Source of the DNA: Croceitalea rosinachiae | GTDB lineage: Bacteria; Bacteroidota; Bacteroidia; Flavobacteriales; Flavobacteriaceae | Length of the DNA: 64,000 nucleotides | NCBI RefSeq assembly: GCF_031846445.1 | Contig: NZ_JAVRHR010000002.1 | Span: forward strand, 806,001-870,000 | Reading direction: 5' to 3' | In this document: positions 35,569 through 44,417 of the stretch, piece by piece | Numbering within the stretch: position 1 is the stretch's first letter | Layout: every line of letters starts with the position of its first letter | Notes under the pieces: model-generated | Databases searched by the model: none | The model's input: the letters and a program-made list of their open reading frames with translations, nothing else | Told to the model about the DNA's origin: nothing | Made by a program: the position numbers and the translations under genes

Positions 35569-37236
35569 ATGAATGACCTTCAAATAGCGCGTAGAGTTGC
35601 TCTAAAACCTATTACCAAAATTGCCAAAAAACTTGATATTAGAGAAGAGGCTTTAGAACCTTACGGAAAATACAAAGCCAAACTACCACTATCACTAATT
35701 GATAAGAAAAAAGCAAACAGGGCTAATCTCATTTTAGTTTCTGCAATCTCCCCCACTCCAGCCGGAGAAGGAAAGACGACCATGTCTATTGGATTGACTG
35801 AAGGCTTAAACCGATTAGGCAAAAAAACAACCGTTGTTTTAAGAGAACCGTCTTTAGGCCCTGTATTTGGTATAAAGGGCGGTGCCACAGGTGGAGGTTA
35901 CTCTCAAGTATTGCCCATGGAAGATATCAATCTTCATTTTACTGGTGATTTTGCAGCCATTGAAAAAGCTCACAACTTACTTTCTGCCCTAATAGACAAT
36001 AATATTCAGAGCAAAACCAATTCTTTGAATCTTGACCCGAGAACAATTTCATGGAAGCGCGTGGTAGATATGAACGATAGATCGCTCAGGCAAATAATCG
36101 TTGGCCTTGGCGGAACCGGCTATGGAATTCCCAGGGAGACTGGATTTGATATCACAGCAGCATCTGAAATTATGGCAATTTTGTGTTTAGCAGAAGACCT
36201 CATGGACTTAAAAAAACGACTGGGCAACATTTTCATTGGCTATACTTTCGATAAATCCCCTATCTACGCAAGAGATTTAAAAGCTGAAGGAGCAATGACC
36301 GCTCTATTAAAAGATGCAGTACAACCGAATCTAGTTCAGACCATTGAAGGTAATCCAGCGATAATTCATGGTGGGCCCTTTGCAAACATTGCACAAGGGA
36401 CAAATTCTGTGATTGCCACCCGTATGGGTATGACATTTTCAGATTATGTGGTCACTGAAGCCGGTTTTGGATTTGACCTAGGCGCAGAAAAATTCTTTGA
36501 CATCAAATGCCAAAGTGCTGGGTTATCGCCAAAAGCTGTGGTCTTAACGACTACGATTCGTGCTTTAAAATATCATGGTGGTTCGCCTTTGAGTGATTTA
36601 AAGACTGTCGATACTCAAGCCCTGTTAAAAGGCATTCCTAACTTAGAGAAACATGTTGAAAACATTAAGCAATTTAATGTAAGGCCCGTAATTTCAATTA
36701 ACAGGTTTCTTACCGATGCGGATGAAGAAATTAAAATTATCCAAGATGTCGCAAAAAGGCTTGAGGTTGACGTGGCCATTGCAAATGTTTGGGAAAAAGG
36801 CGGAGAAGGTGCTCTAGAGTTAGCTAAAAAAGTCATCGATATTGCAGAAAACGCATCAGAAGATTTTACTCCCATGTATGAATGGAAATCATCGGTAAAA
36901 GAGAAAATTGAAACTATTGCCACCAAAATCTATGGTGCAAAACATGTGGATTATTCGGTTCAGGCCAAAAGAGACCTTAAAAAGATCAATGACTTAGGCC
37001 TTGAACACTTGGCCATTTGTATTGCCAAGACACAAAAATCACTTTCAGACAACCCCAAATTATTAGGAAGACCGAAAGACTTTATCATTACGGTTCGCGA
37101 AATTGAAATCGCGGCTGGAGCAGGTTTTCTAGTCCCAATCACGGGAAACATTATGCGGATGCCTGGCTTACCAGCTCATCCTGCATCTGAAAATATCGAT
37201 ATTGATGAAAATGGGGTAATTAGCGGATTATTCTAA
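35569..37236 (+). CDS. fhs: Formate-tetrahydrofolate ligase
   Basis: Makes 10-formyl-THF from formate, ATP and THF for one-carbon metabolism. The 555-residue protein has the P-loop SPTPAGEGKT (residues 61-70), EPSLGPVFGIKGGATGGGY, NRFLTDADEEI and the C-terminal GFLVPITGNIMRMPGLP, as in all family members. ATG 35569 is chosen because MNDLQIARRVALKPI matches the usual N-terminus; the ten codons upstream are not family-like. Confidence 0.98.
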   Translation: MNDLQIARRVALKPITKIAKKLDIREEALEPYGKYKAKLPLSLIDKKKANRANLILVSAISPTPAGEGKTTMSIGLTEGLNRLGKKTTVVLREPSLGPVFGIKGGATGGGYSQVLPMEDINLHFTGDFAAIEKAHNLLSALIDNNIQSKTNSLNLDPRTISWKRVVDMNDRSLRQIIVGLGGTGYGIPRETGFDITAASEIMAILCLAEDLMDLKKRLGNIFIGYTFDKSPIYARDLKAEGAMTALLKDAVQPNLVQTIEGNPAIIHGGPFANIAQGTNSVIATRMGMTFSDYVVTEAGFGFDLGAEKFFDIKCQSAGLSPKAVVLTTTIRALKYHGGSPLSDLKTVDTQALLKGIPNLEKHVENIKQFNVRPVISINRFLTDADEEIKIIQDVAKRLEVDVAIANVWEKGGEGALELAKKVIDIAENASEDFTPMYEWKSSVKEKIETIATKIYGAKHVDYSVQAKRDLKKINDLGLEHLAICIAKTQKSLSDNPKLLGRPKDFIITVREIEIAAGAGFLVPITGNIMRMPGLPAHPASENIDIDENGVISGLF

Positions 37237-37268
37237 ATCTCTGAAAAGAGTGTAATTAAATCACTATC

Positions 37269-37799
37269 ATGAGAACATTTTTATTCCTTGTACTTCTCCC
37301 AATATCTTTGATTTTGCAATCGCAAAAGCGAGAAATATCGAAAACTCTTGTTGATTCCATTAAGGTGGATGTTTGGATTCCTTTTATGGAATCATATGCA
37401 GAATTGGATTCAGAAAAACTGAAATCCATCCATACCACAGATATTTTTAGGGTAACCACCGACAACAACACGGTTAAATCTGGTCTGCCTTATCTTGATG
37501 AATTCGGTGGGTTCTTGAACCAAGTTGAAAAAGATGGTGGGCAGTTAGGTATTGCCTTCTCCCTATTGACAACTGCCATTAACGATATTGGGGATTTAGT
37601 CTATCAAACTGGTTATTATGAGTTTAGCAGTAAAAACAAAAATGACGAAAATTTAGTAGTAAGAGGTTACGGGAAATTTAATATAGGATTGAGGAAAATT
37701 GATGGTACATGGAAGTTGTTTCTTGATGTCGATAAAAGAATCGACATTTCCAAGAATGAATTCGAAAACCAGAAAATTGTTTATCGCTTGGGCAAATAA
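37269..37799 (+). CDS. Secreted SnoaL/NTF2-like protein of unknown function
   Basis: 176 residues: signal peptide (FLFLVLLPISLILQSQ), then an alpha+beta domain with an initial helix (VWIPFMESYAELDSEKLKS) and a long sheet (IGDLVYQTGYYEFSS, VVRGYGKFNIGLRKIDGTWK, LFLDVDK), the pattern of NTF2/DUF4440-type domains. No catalytic residues can be named. It follows fhs by 32 bp and is convergent with glmM, with one base between stops. Confidence 0.65.
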   Translation: MRTFLFLVLLPISLILQSQKREISKTLVDSIKVDVWIPFMESYAELDSEKLKSIHTTDIFRVTTDNNTVKSGLPYLDEFGGFLNQVEKDGGQLGIAFSLLTTAINDIGDLVYQTGYYEFSSKNKNDENLVVRGYGKFNIGLRKIDGTWKLFLDVDKRIDISKNEFENQKIVYRLGK

Positions 37800-37800
37800 T

Positions 37801-39189
37801 TTATATTCCTGCAACCGCATTGATCTCTCCAATAATCGCATCTGCCAATCCATCAGCTTCTTGTTGACTCTTTGCTTCGGTATAAATTCTAATAATAGGC
37901 TCTGTGTTTGATTTACGCAAATGCACCCAATTTTCCGCAAAATCTATTTTTACTCCATCAATGGTTGAAAGATCTTCATTTTCATACTTTTTAGCCATTG
38001 CAGTAAGAATTCCGTCAACATCCAATTCCGGAGTTAATTGAATTTTCTTTTTGCTCATAAAGTAACTAGGGTAGCTCGCACGCAAATCTGCAACGGTACC
38101 TCCATTTTCTGCCATCAGCATTAAAAACAAGGCTGTTCCTACCAAAGAATCACGGCCATAATGACTTTCAGGGTAAATAATACCGCCATTTCCTTCACCT
38201 CCAATTACGGCATTGTTAGCTTTCATTTTGGTCACCACATTTACCTCACCTACCGCAGCAGCTTCATAAGTGCCGCCGTGCTTTTGGGTAATATCCCTAA
38301 GTGCTCTCGAAGAAGATAAGTTAGAAACAGTGTCCCCTTTTGTTTTTCCTAAGACATAATCAGCACAAGCAACAAGTGTATATTCTTCGCCAAACATTTC
38401 GCCATCATTACTAATAAAAGCCAATCGGTCCACGTCAGGATCTACGACGATACCAAAATCAGCGTTTTCTTTAACGACTAAATCACATATATCACCTAAA
38501 TGTTCCTTTAAAGGCTCTGGATTATGCGGAAAATGCCCTGTTGGTTCACAATAGAGTTCTACGACCTCAACACCTAGTTCTTTTAGTAATTTAGGAATAG
38601 CAATTCCCCCTGTAGAATTGACACCATCAACCACCACTTTGAATTTCTTTTCACGAATGACATCTGCATTTACTAATGACAAGTCTAATACCTCATCAAT
38701 ATGAACATCTATATAAGCATCGTTTTTAGTAATAATGCCCAAATCATCAACTTCTGCAAAATCAAAATCTTCCTTCTCGGCCAACTCTAAAATAATTGCT
38801 CCTTGAGCCGCATCTAAAAATTCCCCTTTTTCATTCAATAACTTTAGAGCGTTCCATTGTTTTGGATTATGGCTTGCGGTCAAGATAATTCCACCATCAG
38901 CTTTTTCTAAAGGAACAGCAATCTCCACGGTGGGCGTGGTCGAAAGTCCCAAATCAATAATATCAATTCCTAATCCAATAAAAGTAGAAACTACTAAATT
39001 TTGAATCATTTCGCCAGATAATCTAGCATCACGACCAATAACTACAGTTAGTTTGTCTTTATTCGCGTAGCCTTTAAGCCAAGTGCCGTAAGATGCCGCA
39101 AACTTCACTGCATCAATGGGTGTTAGGTTATTGCCAGTAGTGCCTCCAATAGTTCCTCGGATTCCTGAAATTGATTTTATTAGTGCCAT
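37801..39189 (-). CDS. glmM: Phosphoglucosamine/phosphomanno mutase
   Basis: A 462-residue alpha-D-phosphohexomutase. The phosphoserine loop is IILTASHNPKQWNALK (S106), the metal loop VDPDVDRLAFI, the sugar loop GGEGNGGIIYPE and the phosphate-binding end SNTEPIIRIYTEAK. The Bacteroidota proteins of this type are normally annotated GlmM, giving glucosamine-1-phosphate for peptidoglycan; phosphomannomutase activity is the alternative. The start at 39189 sits 19 bp after a -7 element. It is a single-gene unit. Confidence 0.88.
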   Translation of the reverse strand: MALIKSISGIRGTIGGTTGNNLTPIDAVKFAASYGTWLKGYANKDKLTVVIGRDARLSGEMIQNLVVSTFIGLGIDIIDLGLSTTPTVEIAVPLEKADGGIILTASHNPKQWNALKLLNEKGEFLDAAQGAIILELAEKEDFDFAEVDDLGIITKNDAYIDVHIDEVLDLSLVNADVIREKKFKVVVDGVNSTGGIAIPKLLKELGVEVVELYCEPTGHFPHNPEPLKEHLGDICDLVVKENADFGIVVDPDVDRLAFISNDGEMFGEEYTLVACADYVLGKTKGDTVSNLSSSRALRDITQKHGGTYEAAAVGEVNVVTKMKANNAVIGGEGNGGIIYPESHYGRDSLVGTALFLMLMAENGGTVADLRASYPSYFMSKKKIQLTPELDVDGILTAMAKKYENEDLSTIDGVKIDFAENWVHLRKSNTEPIIRIYTEAKSQQEADGLADAIIGEINAVAGI

Positions 39190-39208
39190 ATTGTTTAAAA
39201 AGTTTTTG

Positions 39209-39216
39209 CAAATATA
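39209..39216 (-). promoter_or_regulatory. -7 element of glmM
   Basis: TATATTTG on the minus strand, 19 bp before the glmM ATG. Confidence 0.5.
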
Positions 39217-39261
39217 GATTGATGGTTCTTAATTCGTGTTTCGAATTTGTAAATTGAGTCA

Positions 39262-39855
39262 ATGAATTTTTTGGCTCATATTTATCTCTCATTTGATAAT
39301 CCTGAGATTACGCTTGGTAATTTTTTTGCCGACCACATAAGAGGTAATAAATACAAACATTTACCGGATACCGTTCAAAAGGGCATTCTATTGCATCGTG
39401 AGATTGACACTTATACCGATGCCCATTCTATTCCTAAAAAGAGTAGTAAACGATTGCATAAGAACTATAGCCATTACAGTCGTGTTATTGTTGATATTTT
39501 CTACGACCATTTCTTAGCCAAAAATTGGAACAGATACTCTAACGTGCCTTTAGACAACTATGTTGACGCTTTTTACGATTTATTGGAAGATAATTATGAA
39601 ATCCTTCCATTAGGAACGAAACGTATGATGCCCTATATGATTGCCGATAATTGGTTGTACAATTACGCAAACTTAGCCGGTATTTCAAGAGTGCTGGATG
39701 GAATGAACCGCAGAACAAAAAACAAATCAAAAATGAATTTTGCCATTGTTGACTTAGAAGAGCACTATTCAGATTTTGAGAACGAGTTTACCGCTTTTTT
39801 TGAAGAATTAATTACCTTTTCCAAACATAAATATAACTCACTATGCGAAAACTAA
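39262..39855 (+). CDS. acpH: Acyl-carrier-protein phosphodiesterase-like protein
   Basis: A 197-residue AcpH-family protein that may remove phosphopantetheine from ACP. It begins MNFLAHIYLSFDNPEITLGN and holds GNFFADHIRG, QKGILLHREIDTYTDAH and the RVIVDIFYDHFLAKNW metal-binding region, all standard. It overlaps the gamma-glutamyltransferase gene by 13 bp, so it probably starts the operon running to the acetyltransferase at 46491. Confidence 0.9.
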   Translation: MNFLAHIYLSFDNPEITLGNFFADHIRGNKYKHLPDTVQKGILLHREIDTYTDAHSIPKKSSKRLHKNYSHYSRVIVDIFYDHFLAKNWNRYSNVPLDNYVDAFYDLLEDNYEILPLGTKRMMPYMIADNWLYNYANLAGISRVLDGMNRRTKNKSKMNFAIVDLEEHYSDFENEFTAFFEELITFSKHKYNSLCEN

Positions 39856-41525
39856 TACTATTTTTATTTTTAATTCCCTTTATCAATTGTAAAAAGGCTC
39901 CCGTAATTCCAACCGGAGAAATAGCCGAAAAGGCTATGGTAGTTTCCGCAAGGGAAGAAGCTTCTAAAATTGGCGTTGAAATCATGCAAAAAGGAGGAAA
40001 TGCCTTTGATGCAATGGTTGCCACTGAAATGGCACTAGCTGTGGCATTTCCTTTTGCAGGTAATTTAGGTGGTGGTGGTTTTATAGTTTATCGTAAAGCG
40101 GATGGTGCTATTGGTGGGCTAGATTATCGTGAAAAAGCCCCTTTATCAGCACATAGAGATATGTATTTAGATTCTTTAGGTGAAGTAATTCCGAATATGA
40201 GTACCGTTGGCGCTACCGCAATAGGGGTGCCAGGTACAGTTGCAGGAATAATCGAAGTCCATAAAAAACACGGTTCCTTGACCTTGGAAGAAATTTTACA
40301 GCCCGTTATAGATTTGGCGAACAAAGGCGTTATAGTCACAGAAAAACAGGCCAAGCGCATAGAGAGTTACAAAGAACGTTTTATTGAGGTCAACGGGGAT
40401 AGCACTAAATTTGCACAAGGGTTTCAACCTGGTGACACCATAAAGTATCCAGAATTGGCAAAAACGCTTACCAAAATAATGAATGAGGGACGTGATGGCT
40501 TTTATAAAGGCGAAACTGCTCAAAAATTGGCTTCATTCATTCAAGAAAAAGGAGGCTTTATAACAGAAGAAGATCTAGAAAAGTATAAAGCAAAATGGCG
40601 TGAACCCGTCACCTTTACGTATAAAGATTTGAAGATTATTTCTATGAGCCCTCCAAGCAGTGGTGGTGTGACCATGAATCAAATGTTTAAAATGATGGAA
40701 TCACATGACATTGGTCAATATGATCATAACTCTGCCGAGGCTATCCAACTTTTTACCGAAGCGGCAAGAAGAGCCTACGCGGATAGAAATTATTTCTTAG
40801 GAGATCCTGATTTTACCGATATACCCCTAGATGAGCTATTGAACCAATCGTATTTGGAGGAGCGTTTTTCCGATTTTTCTTTTGATAAAGCGACTTCTTC
40901 AGATAGCGTTTCAAATGGTAATGTGGAAATCGTGGAAAGTACGGAAACCACCCACTACTCTATTGTTGATAGCAAAGGAAATGCCGTTTCTGCTACAACC
41001 ACGCTGAATGGCGGTTACGGCTCAAAACTGTATTCCGAAGAATTAGGCATCTTTTTAAACAACGAAATGGATGATTTTAGCGCTAAAGCCGGTGTTCCCA
41101 ATATGTTCGGACTAATTGGTGCTGAGGCCAATAGTATCGAACCAGAAAAAAGAATGTTGAGCTCTATGACACCGACAATTGTCGAAAAAGATGGTTCACT
41201 TTATATGGTTGTAGGTACTCCTGGGGGTTCTACGATTATAAATTTTGTGGCCCAAACCATACTAAATGTACACGAGTTTGATTTGAGCATGCAAGATGCG
41301 GTCAATGCCCCACGTTTTCACCATCAATGGCTACCTGACATCATCATGTTCGAAACTGTTGGTTTTTCTGATGAGCTTAAGACCACCTTAAAGCAAAAAG
41401 GGTATAATATTTTTGAAGGCCCAGCACGTATTGGTGGCAAAGTAGATGCTATAAAAGTATTACCTGATGGTCGTTTAGAAGGCGGTGCTGATAAAAGAGG
41501 AGATGACAAAGCAGTCGGATACTAA
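39843..41525 (+). CDS. ggt: Gamma-glutamyltransferase, lipoprotein form
   Basis: Hydrolyses or transfers gamma-glutamyl groups of glutathione-like peptides. The 560-residue precursor has a lipoprotein signal (LFLFLIPFINCKK, acyl-Cys near residue 17), so it is membrane-anchored outside the cytoplasm. The large subunit includes GGNAFDAMVAT, AGNLGGGGFIVYR and GGLDYREKAPL. The autoprocessing site is the Thr of ESTETTHYSIVDS, and the small subunit has TTTLNGGYGSKL, LSSMTPTI and GTPGGSTI. The next gene, 30 bp on, is an ATP-grasp enzyme, which suggests linked peptide metabolism. Confidence 0.95.
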   Translation: MRKLILFLFLIPFINCKKAPVIPTGEIAEKAMVVSAREEASKIGVEIMQKGGNAFDAMVATEMALAVAFPFAGNLGGGGFIVYRKADGAIGGLDYREKAPLSAHRDMYLDSLGEVIPNMSTVGATAIGVPGTVAGIIEVHKKHGSLTLEEILQPVIDLANKGVIVTEKQAKRIESYKERFIEVNGDSTKFAQGFQPGDTIKYPELAKTLTKIMNEGRDGFYKGETAQKLASFIQEKGGFITEEDLEKYKAKWREPVTFTYKDLKIISMSPPSSGGVTMNQMFKMMESHDIGQYDHNSAEAIQLFTEAARRAYADRNYFLGDPDFTDIPLDELLNQSYLEERFSDFSFDKATSSDSVSNGNVEIVESTETTHYSIVDSKGNAVSATTTLNGGYGSKLYSEELGIFLNNEMDDFSAKAGVPNMFGLIGAEANSIEPEKRMLSSMTPTIVEKDGSLYMVVGTPGGSTIINFVAQTILNVHEFDLSMQDAVNAPRFHHQWLPDIIMFETVGFSDELKTTLKQKGYNIFEGPARIGGKVDAIKVLPDGRLEGGADKRGDDKAVGY

Positions 41526-41555
41526 GCCATCTTCACCAATATAGTTTCCAATTCA

Positions 41556-42470
41556 ATGTTCGATATTACAATTCTTACAGAATCTAAGTATATTAATCCT
41601 GAAGAAATTAATGCTTATAATCGCAATATACTTCTAGAAGACAAATTGTTAGAAGATGCCTTTAAGATAATAGGTTTAAGGGTAATTCGTGTAGCTTGGA
41701 ATGACCCCTATTTTGATTGGACTTCTACAAAATACGCCCTTTTCAGAACTACTTGGGATTATTTTGAACACTATGATAAGTTTAATAATTGGGTAGAAAA
41801 AACTTCCCAACAAACCACTTTTATTAATTCAAAGTCATTAATTGGTTGGAATATTGACAAGCACTATCTTCAGGAATTAAGGGCTAAAGGTATTCACATT
41901 CCAAAAACACTGTTCGTTGAACCTGATGAAAAGCTAAGTCTTTTACAGGCCATTCAAAAAGCTATGGAAGAATTTGAATTCAATTCTGATGAATTCGTGT
42001 TAAAACCCTGCATTGCTGCTGGGGCGAGACATACCTACAAATTCCATTATTCTGAATGGAAAAAACATGATGCTATTTTTCAAGAACTCATTTCTAAAGA
42101 AACCATAATGCTTCAAGAATTTCAAAAAAACATTGTTGATCAAGGTGAAATTTCCATGATGCTTTTTAATGGTCAGTTCACTCATGCGGTTATCAAAAAA
42201 GCAAAAAAAGGTGATTTTAGGGTTCAAGACGATTACGGTGGTACCGTTGCGCTGTACCAATCTACTAAAGAACAAATTGATTTTGCGGAATCAGTCGTCA
42301 ACGCTTGTCCAGAAAAACCCATCTATGCGCGAGTTGATATTTTCAAGGACAATGAAGAAAATCTTGCATTAGCCGAATTAGAAATTTTTGAACCAGAGTT
42401 ATGGTTTAGATTGTACCCTAAAGCTGTCAACATATTTGCCATGTGCATTAAGGAAAAGTTGTTTGCATGA
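41556..42470 (+). CDS. DcsG-like ATP-grasp enzyme
   Basis: A 304-residue ATP-grasp protein resembling DcsG-type ligases. It has FRTTWDYFEHYDKF, SLIGWNIDKHYLQEL, the ATP-binding FVLKPCIAAGARHTYKF, the acceptor loop GEISMMLFNGQFTHAVIKK with DFRVQDDYGGTV, and a metal-binding end in LALAELEIFEPELWF. Homologues join an amino acid to an amine or cyclise it; the substrate here is unknown. It follows ggt by 30 bp and overlaps the next (broken) gene by 4 bp. Confidence 0.8.
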   Translation: MFDITILTESKYINPEEINAYNRNILLEDKLLEDAFKIIGLRVIRVAWNDPYFDWTSTKYALFRTTWDYFEHYDKFNNWVEKTSQQTTFINSKSLIGWNIDKHYLQELRAKGIHIPKTLFVEPDEKLSLLQAIQKAMEEFEFNSDEFVLKPCIAAGARHTYKFHYSEWKKHDAIFQELISKETIMLQEFQKNIVDQGEISMMLFNGQFTHAVIKKAKKGDFRVQDDYGGTVALYQSTKEQIDFAESVVNACPEKPIYARVDIFKDNEENLALAELEIFEPELWFRLYPKAVNIFAMCIKEKLFA

Positions 42471-43170
42471 AGAGGTTCTTAAAAATTACGAGCTTAGTAT
42501 TGGGTTTAGGGATACTGTTCTTTCTCCTATTTGCATGGGTCAAAAGCGAACCTTTACCTGAAGGAAATAAGGGTCCAGAAGCTGATGCGCTTGCTCAAAA
42601 AATGCTTGCCACCATTAATATGGAACGCTATAAAAACACGCGCTTTCTAGAATGGACCTTTAGAAGTGGCGCAAACCATTTTTTTTGGGATAAGGTCTTG
42701 GGAATTTGCAAGGTTAAATGGGATGGTTATGAGGTAGCTTTAATCTAAATAGTCCCAACAAAAGCAAAGTGTTCAAAAATGGCTCAGTATTGACAAAAAA
42801 TAAAAAGAAGAACATCATTAAAAAAGCCCTAAAATATTTTAATAATGATTCTTTTTGGTTGGTAGCACCATATAAGGTCTTTGATAAAGGAACGGAGAGA
42901 AGTATAGTTGATTTAGAGGATGGTAGCAAAGGCTTGTTGGTCACCTATACCTCAGGTGGTGATACTCCCGGAGATAGTTATCTATGGATTTTAAATGAAA
43001 ATGGATTTCCGAACAGTTATAAAATGTGGGTTTCTACAATTCCTATCGGCGGTATTGAGGCGAGCTGGGATGATTGGGTAGTAGTGGAAAGTGGTGCTTT
43101 TCTACCAAAATCACATGAATTTGGACCTATAAAATTGGAAATGGGTCAGGTAAAAGGATACAATGAGTAA
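42467..43170 (+). pseudogene. Membrane-anchored protein of about 233 residues, broken by a one-base frameshift
   Basis: The first part (42467-42748) encodes an anchor (SLVLGLGILFFLLFAWVKSE), EPLPEGNKGPEADALAQKML and WDKVLGICKVKWDGYEVAL, then stops. The +1 frame then continues as NLNSPNKSKVFKNGSVLT through to 43170 (end KGYNE). Adding one A in the run at about 42742-42743 (TTTAATCTAAAT to TTTAAATCTAAAT) joins them as EVALNLNSPNKSKVFKNG. The downstream part keeps good coding sense, so the break is recent, a sequencing error, or programmed. The end overlaps the monooxygenase start by 8 bp. Function unknown. Confidence 0.85.
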
Positions 43171-44320
43171 AATTAAAATTACTTCAGAAGACTTAGAGGG
43201 TACTGAAATTTCATGGTTTGCTCCGATATGCAATGGAGACTTTGAATATATGGGTCAGTTTGATGACCATTTAAAAAGCAATTGGAAAAACACTTCTGCC
43301 ATTGTCAAAACAGCTGATAAATTAGGGTATCGGAATATGCTATGCCCAAGTTCGTATCAAGTTGGGCAAGACACCATGACTTTCGCTTCTGCAATAGCAC
43401 CTAAAACTAAAAATATTAACCTGTTAGCTGCCATACGCTGTGGCGAAGTCTATCCACCAATGCTTGCGCGAGCCATTGCAACCTTAGATCATATTCTTGA
43501 AGGCCGTTTGACCATTAACATTATTTCTTCCAATTTACCTGGTGAAGATTTAGATTCGACCAATAGATACCAGCGCTCAAAAGAAGTAATTCAAATTTTA
43601 AAACAAGCCTGGACTCAAGAAGAAATTAATTTCGAAGGTGATTTTTACAGTCTTAATGGCTTAAAAACCGATCCCATTAAACCCTATCAGCAGAACGGAG
43701 GGCCACTACTCTATTTTGGAGGGTACTCTCCTGCAGGTGTTACACTTTGTGCAGAATATTGCGATGTCTATTTAATGTGGCCCGAAAGCAAGTCAAGGCT
43801 TCAAGAGCTCATGCAAAATATGAGCGATAAAGCAGCTGAAAAAGGGCGTACTGTAGATTTTGGCTTGCGTATTCATATGATTGTTAGAGAAACCGAAGAA
43901 GAGGCCAAAGCACATGCCAAAAAAATCATGTCAAAAATTGATTCACAATCAGGTGATAAAATCCGTGATAGAGCTTTGGACTCAAAGTCCTTAGGTGTCG
44001 CTAGACAAGCTGAAATGCGTAACTCGGCGGACATGGATGGATTTATAGAACCCAATTTATGGACAGGCATTGGTAAAGCTCGTTCTGGTTGTGGGGCTGC
44101 TTTGGTCGGTAATCCTGATCAGATATATGAAAAAATTCAAGGATATATTGCTATGGGTATACGGAGCTTTATCTTCTCAGGTTATCCGCATTATGAAGAA
44201 TGTCGACTATTCGCTAAACATGTTTTGCCTAGGTTAAAAACTGTTTCCTTGCCTGAGGCCTATGGTAGAAGACCGAAAACTGCTCCTTCAACGCCCTTGG
44301 CAAATGGAAAAAGAAAATAA
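43163..44320 (+). CDS. Luciferase-like FMN monooxygenase (alkanesulfonate monooxygenase SsuD type)
   Basis: A 385-residue LLM-class TIM-barrel oxidoreductase that needs FMNH2 from a reductase. It has ISWFAPICNGDFEYMG, RNMLCPSSYQVGQDTMTFAS, ARAIATLDHILEGRLTINII and the SsuD-type ending FIFSGYPHYEECRLFAKHVL. It may release sulfite from sulfonates, though close relatives act on other substrates; no ssu transporter genes are adjacent. It overlaps the broken gene by 8 bp and the gap to the symporter is 97 bp. Confidence 0.88.
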   Translation: MSKIKITSEDLEGTEISWFAPICNGDFEYMGQFDDHLKSNWKNTSAIVKTADKLGYRNMLCPSSYQVGQDTMTFASAIAPKTKNINLLAAIRCGEVYPPMLARAIATLDHILEGRLTINIISSNLPGEDLDSTNRYQRSKEVIQILKQAWTQEEINFEGDFYSLNGLKTDPIKPYQQNGGPLLYFGGYSPAGVTLCAEYCDVYLMWPESKSRLQELMQNMSDKAAEKGRTVDFGLRIHMIVRETEEEAKAHAKKIMSKIDSQSGDKIRDRALDSKSLGVARQAEMRNSADMDGFIEPNLWTGIGKARSGCGAALVGNPDQIYEKIQGYIAMGIRSFIFSGYPHYEECRLFAKHVLPRLKTVSLPEAYGRRPKTAPSTPLANGKRK

Positions 44321-44417
44321 ACTGCCTCGGGTCAAACCCTTGAGGCATTGAAAGGAACTTTAATTAAGATTTCGACACAAGTGTCGGAATATTTAAATCT
44401 CGATTATCGAGTTAATT
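44321..44417 (+). promoter_or_regulatory. Leader of the Na+ symporter gene with two palindromes
   Basis: Contains CGACACAAGTGTCG (44373-44386) and CTCGATTATCGAG (44399-44411), the latter 6 bp before the ATG. A TGCCTC/GAGGCA hairpin (44323-44347) follows the monooxygenase stop but lacks a T run. Possible operator sites; no binder known. Confidence 0.45.

Noticed and set aside
44323..44347. TGCCTC/GAGGCA hairpin as a terminator
   Set aside because: The stem is bulged and no T run follows it.
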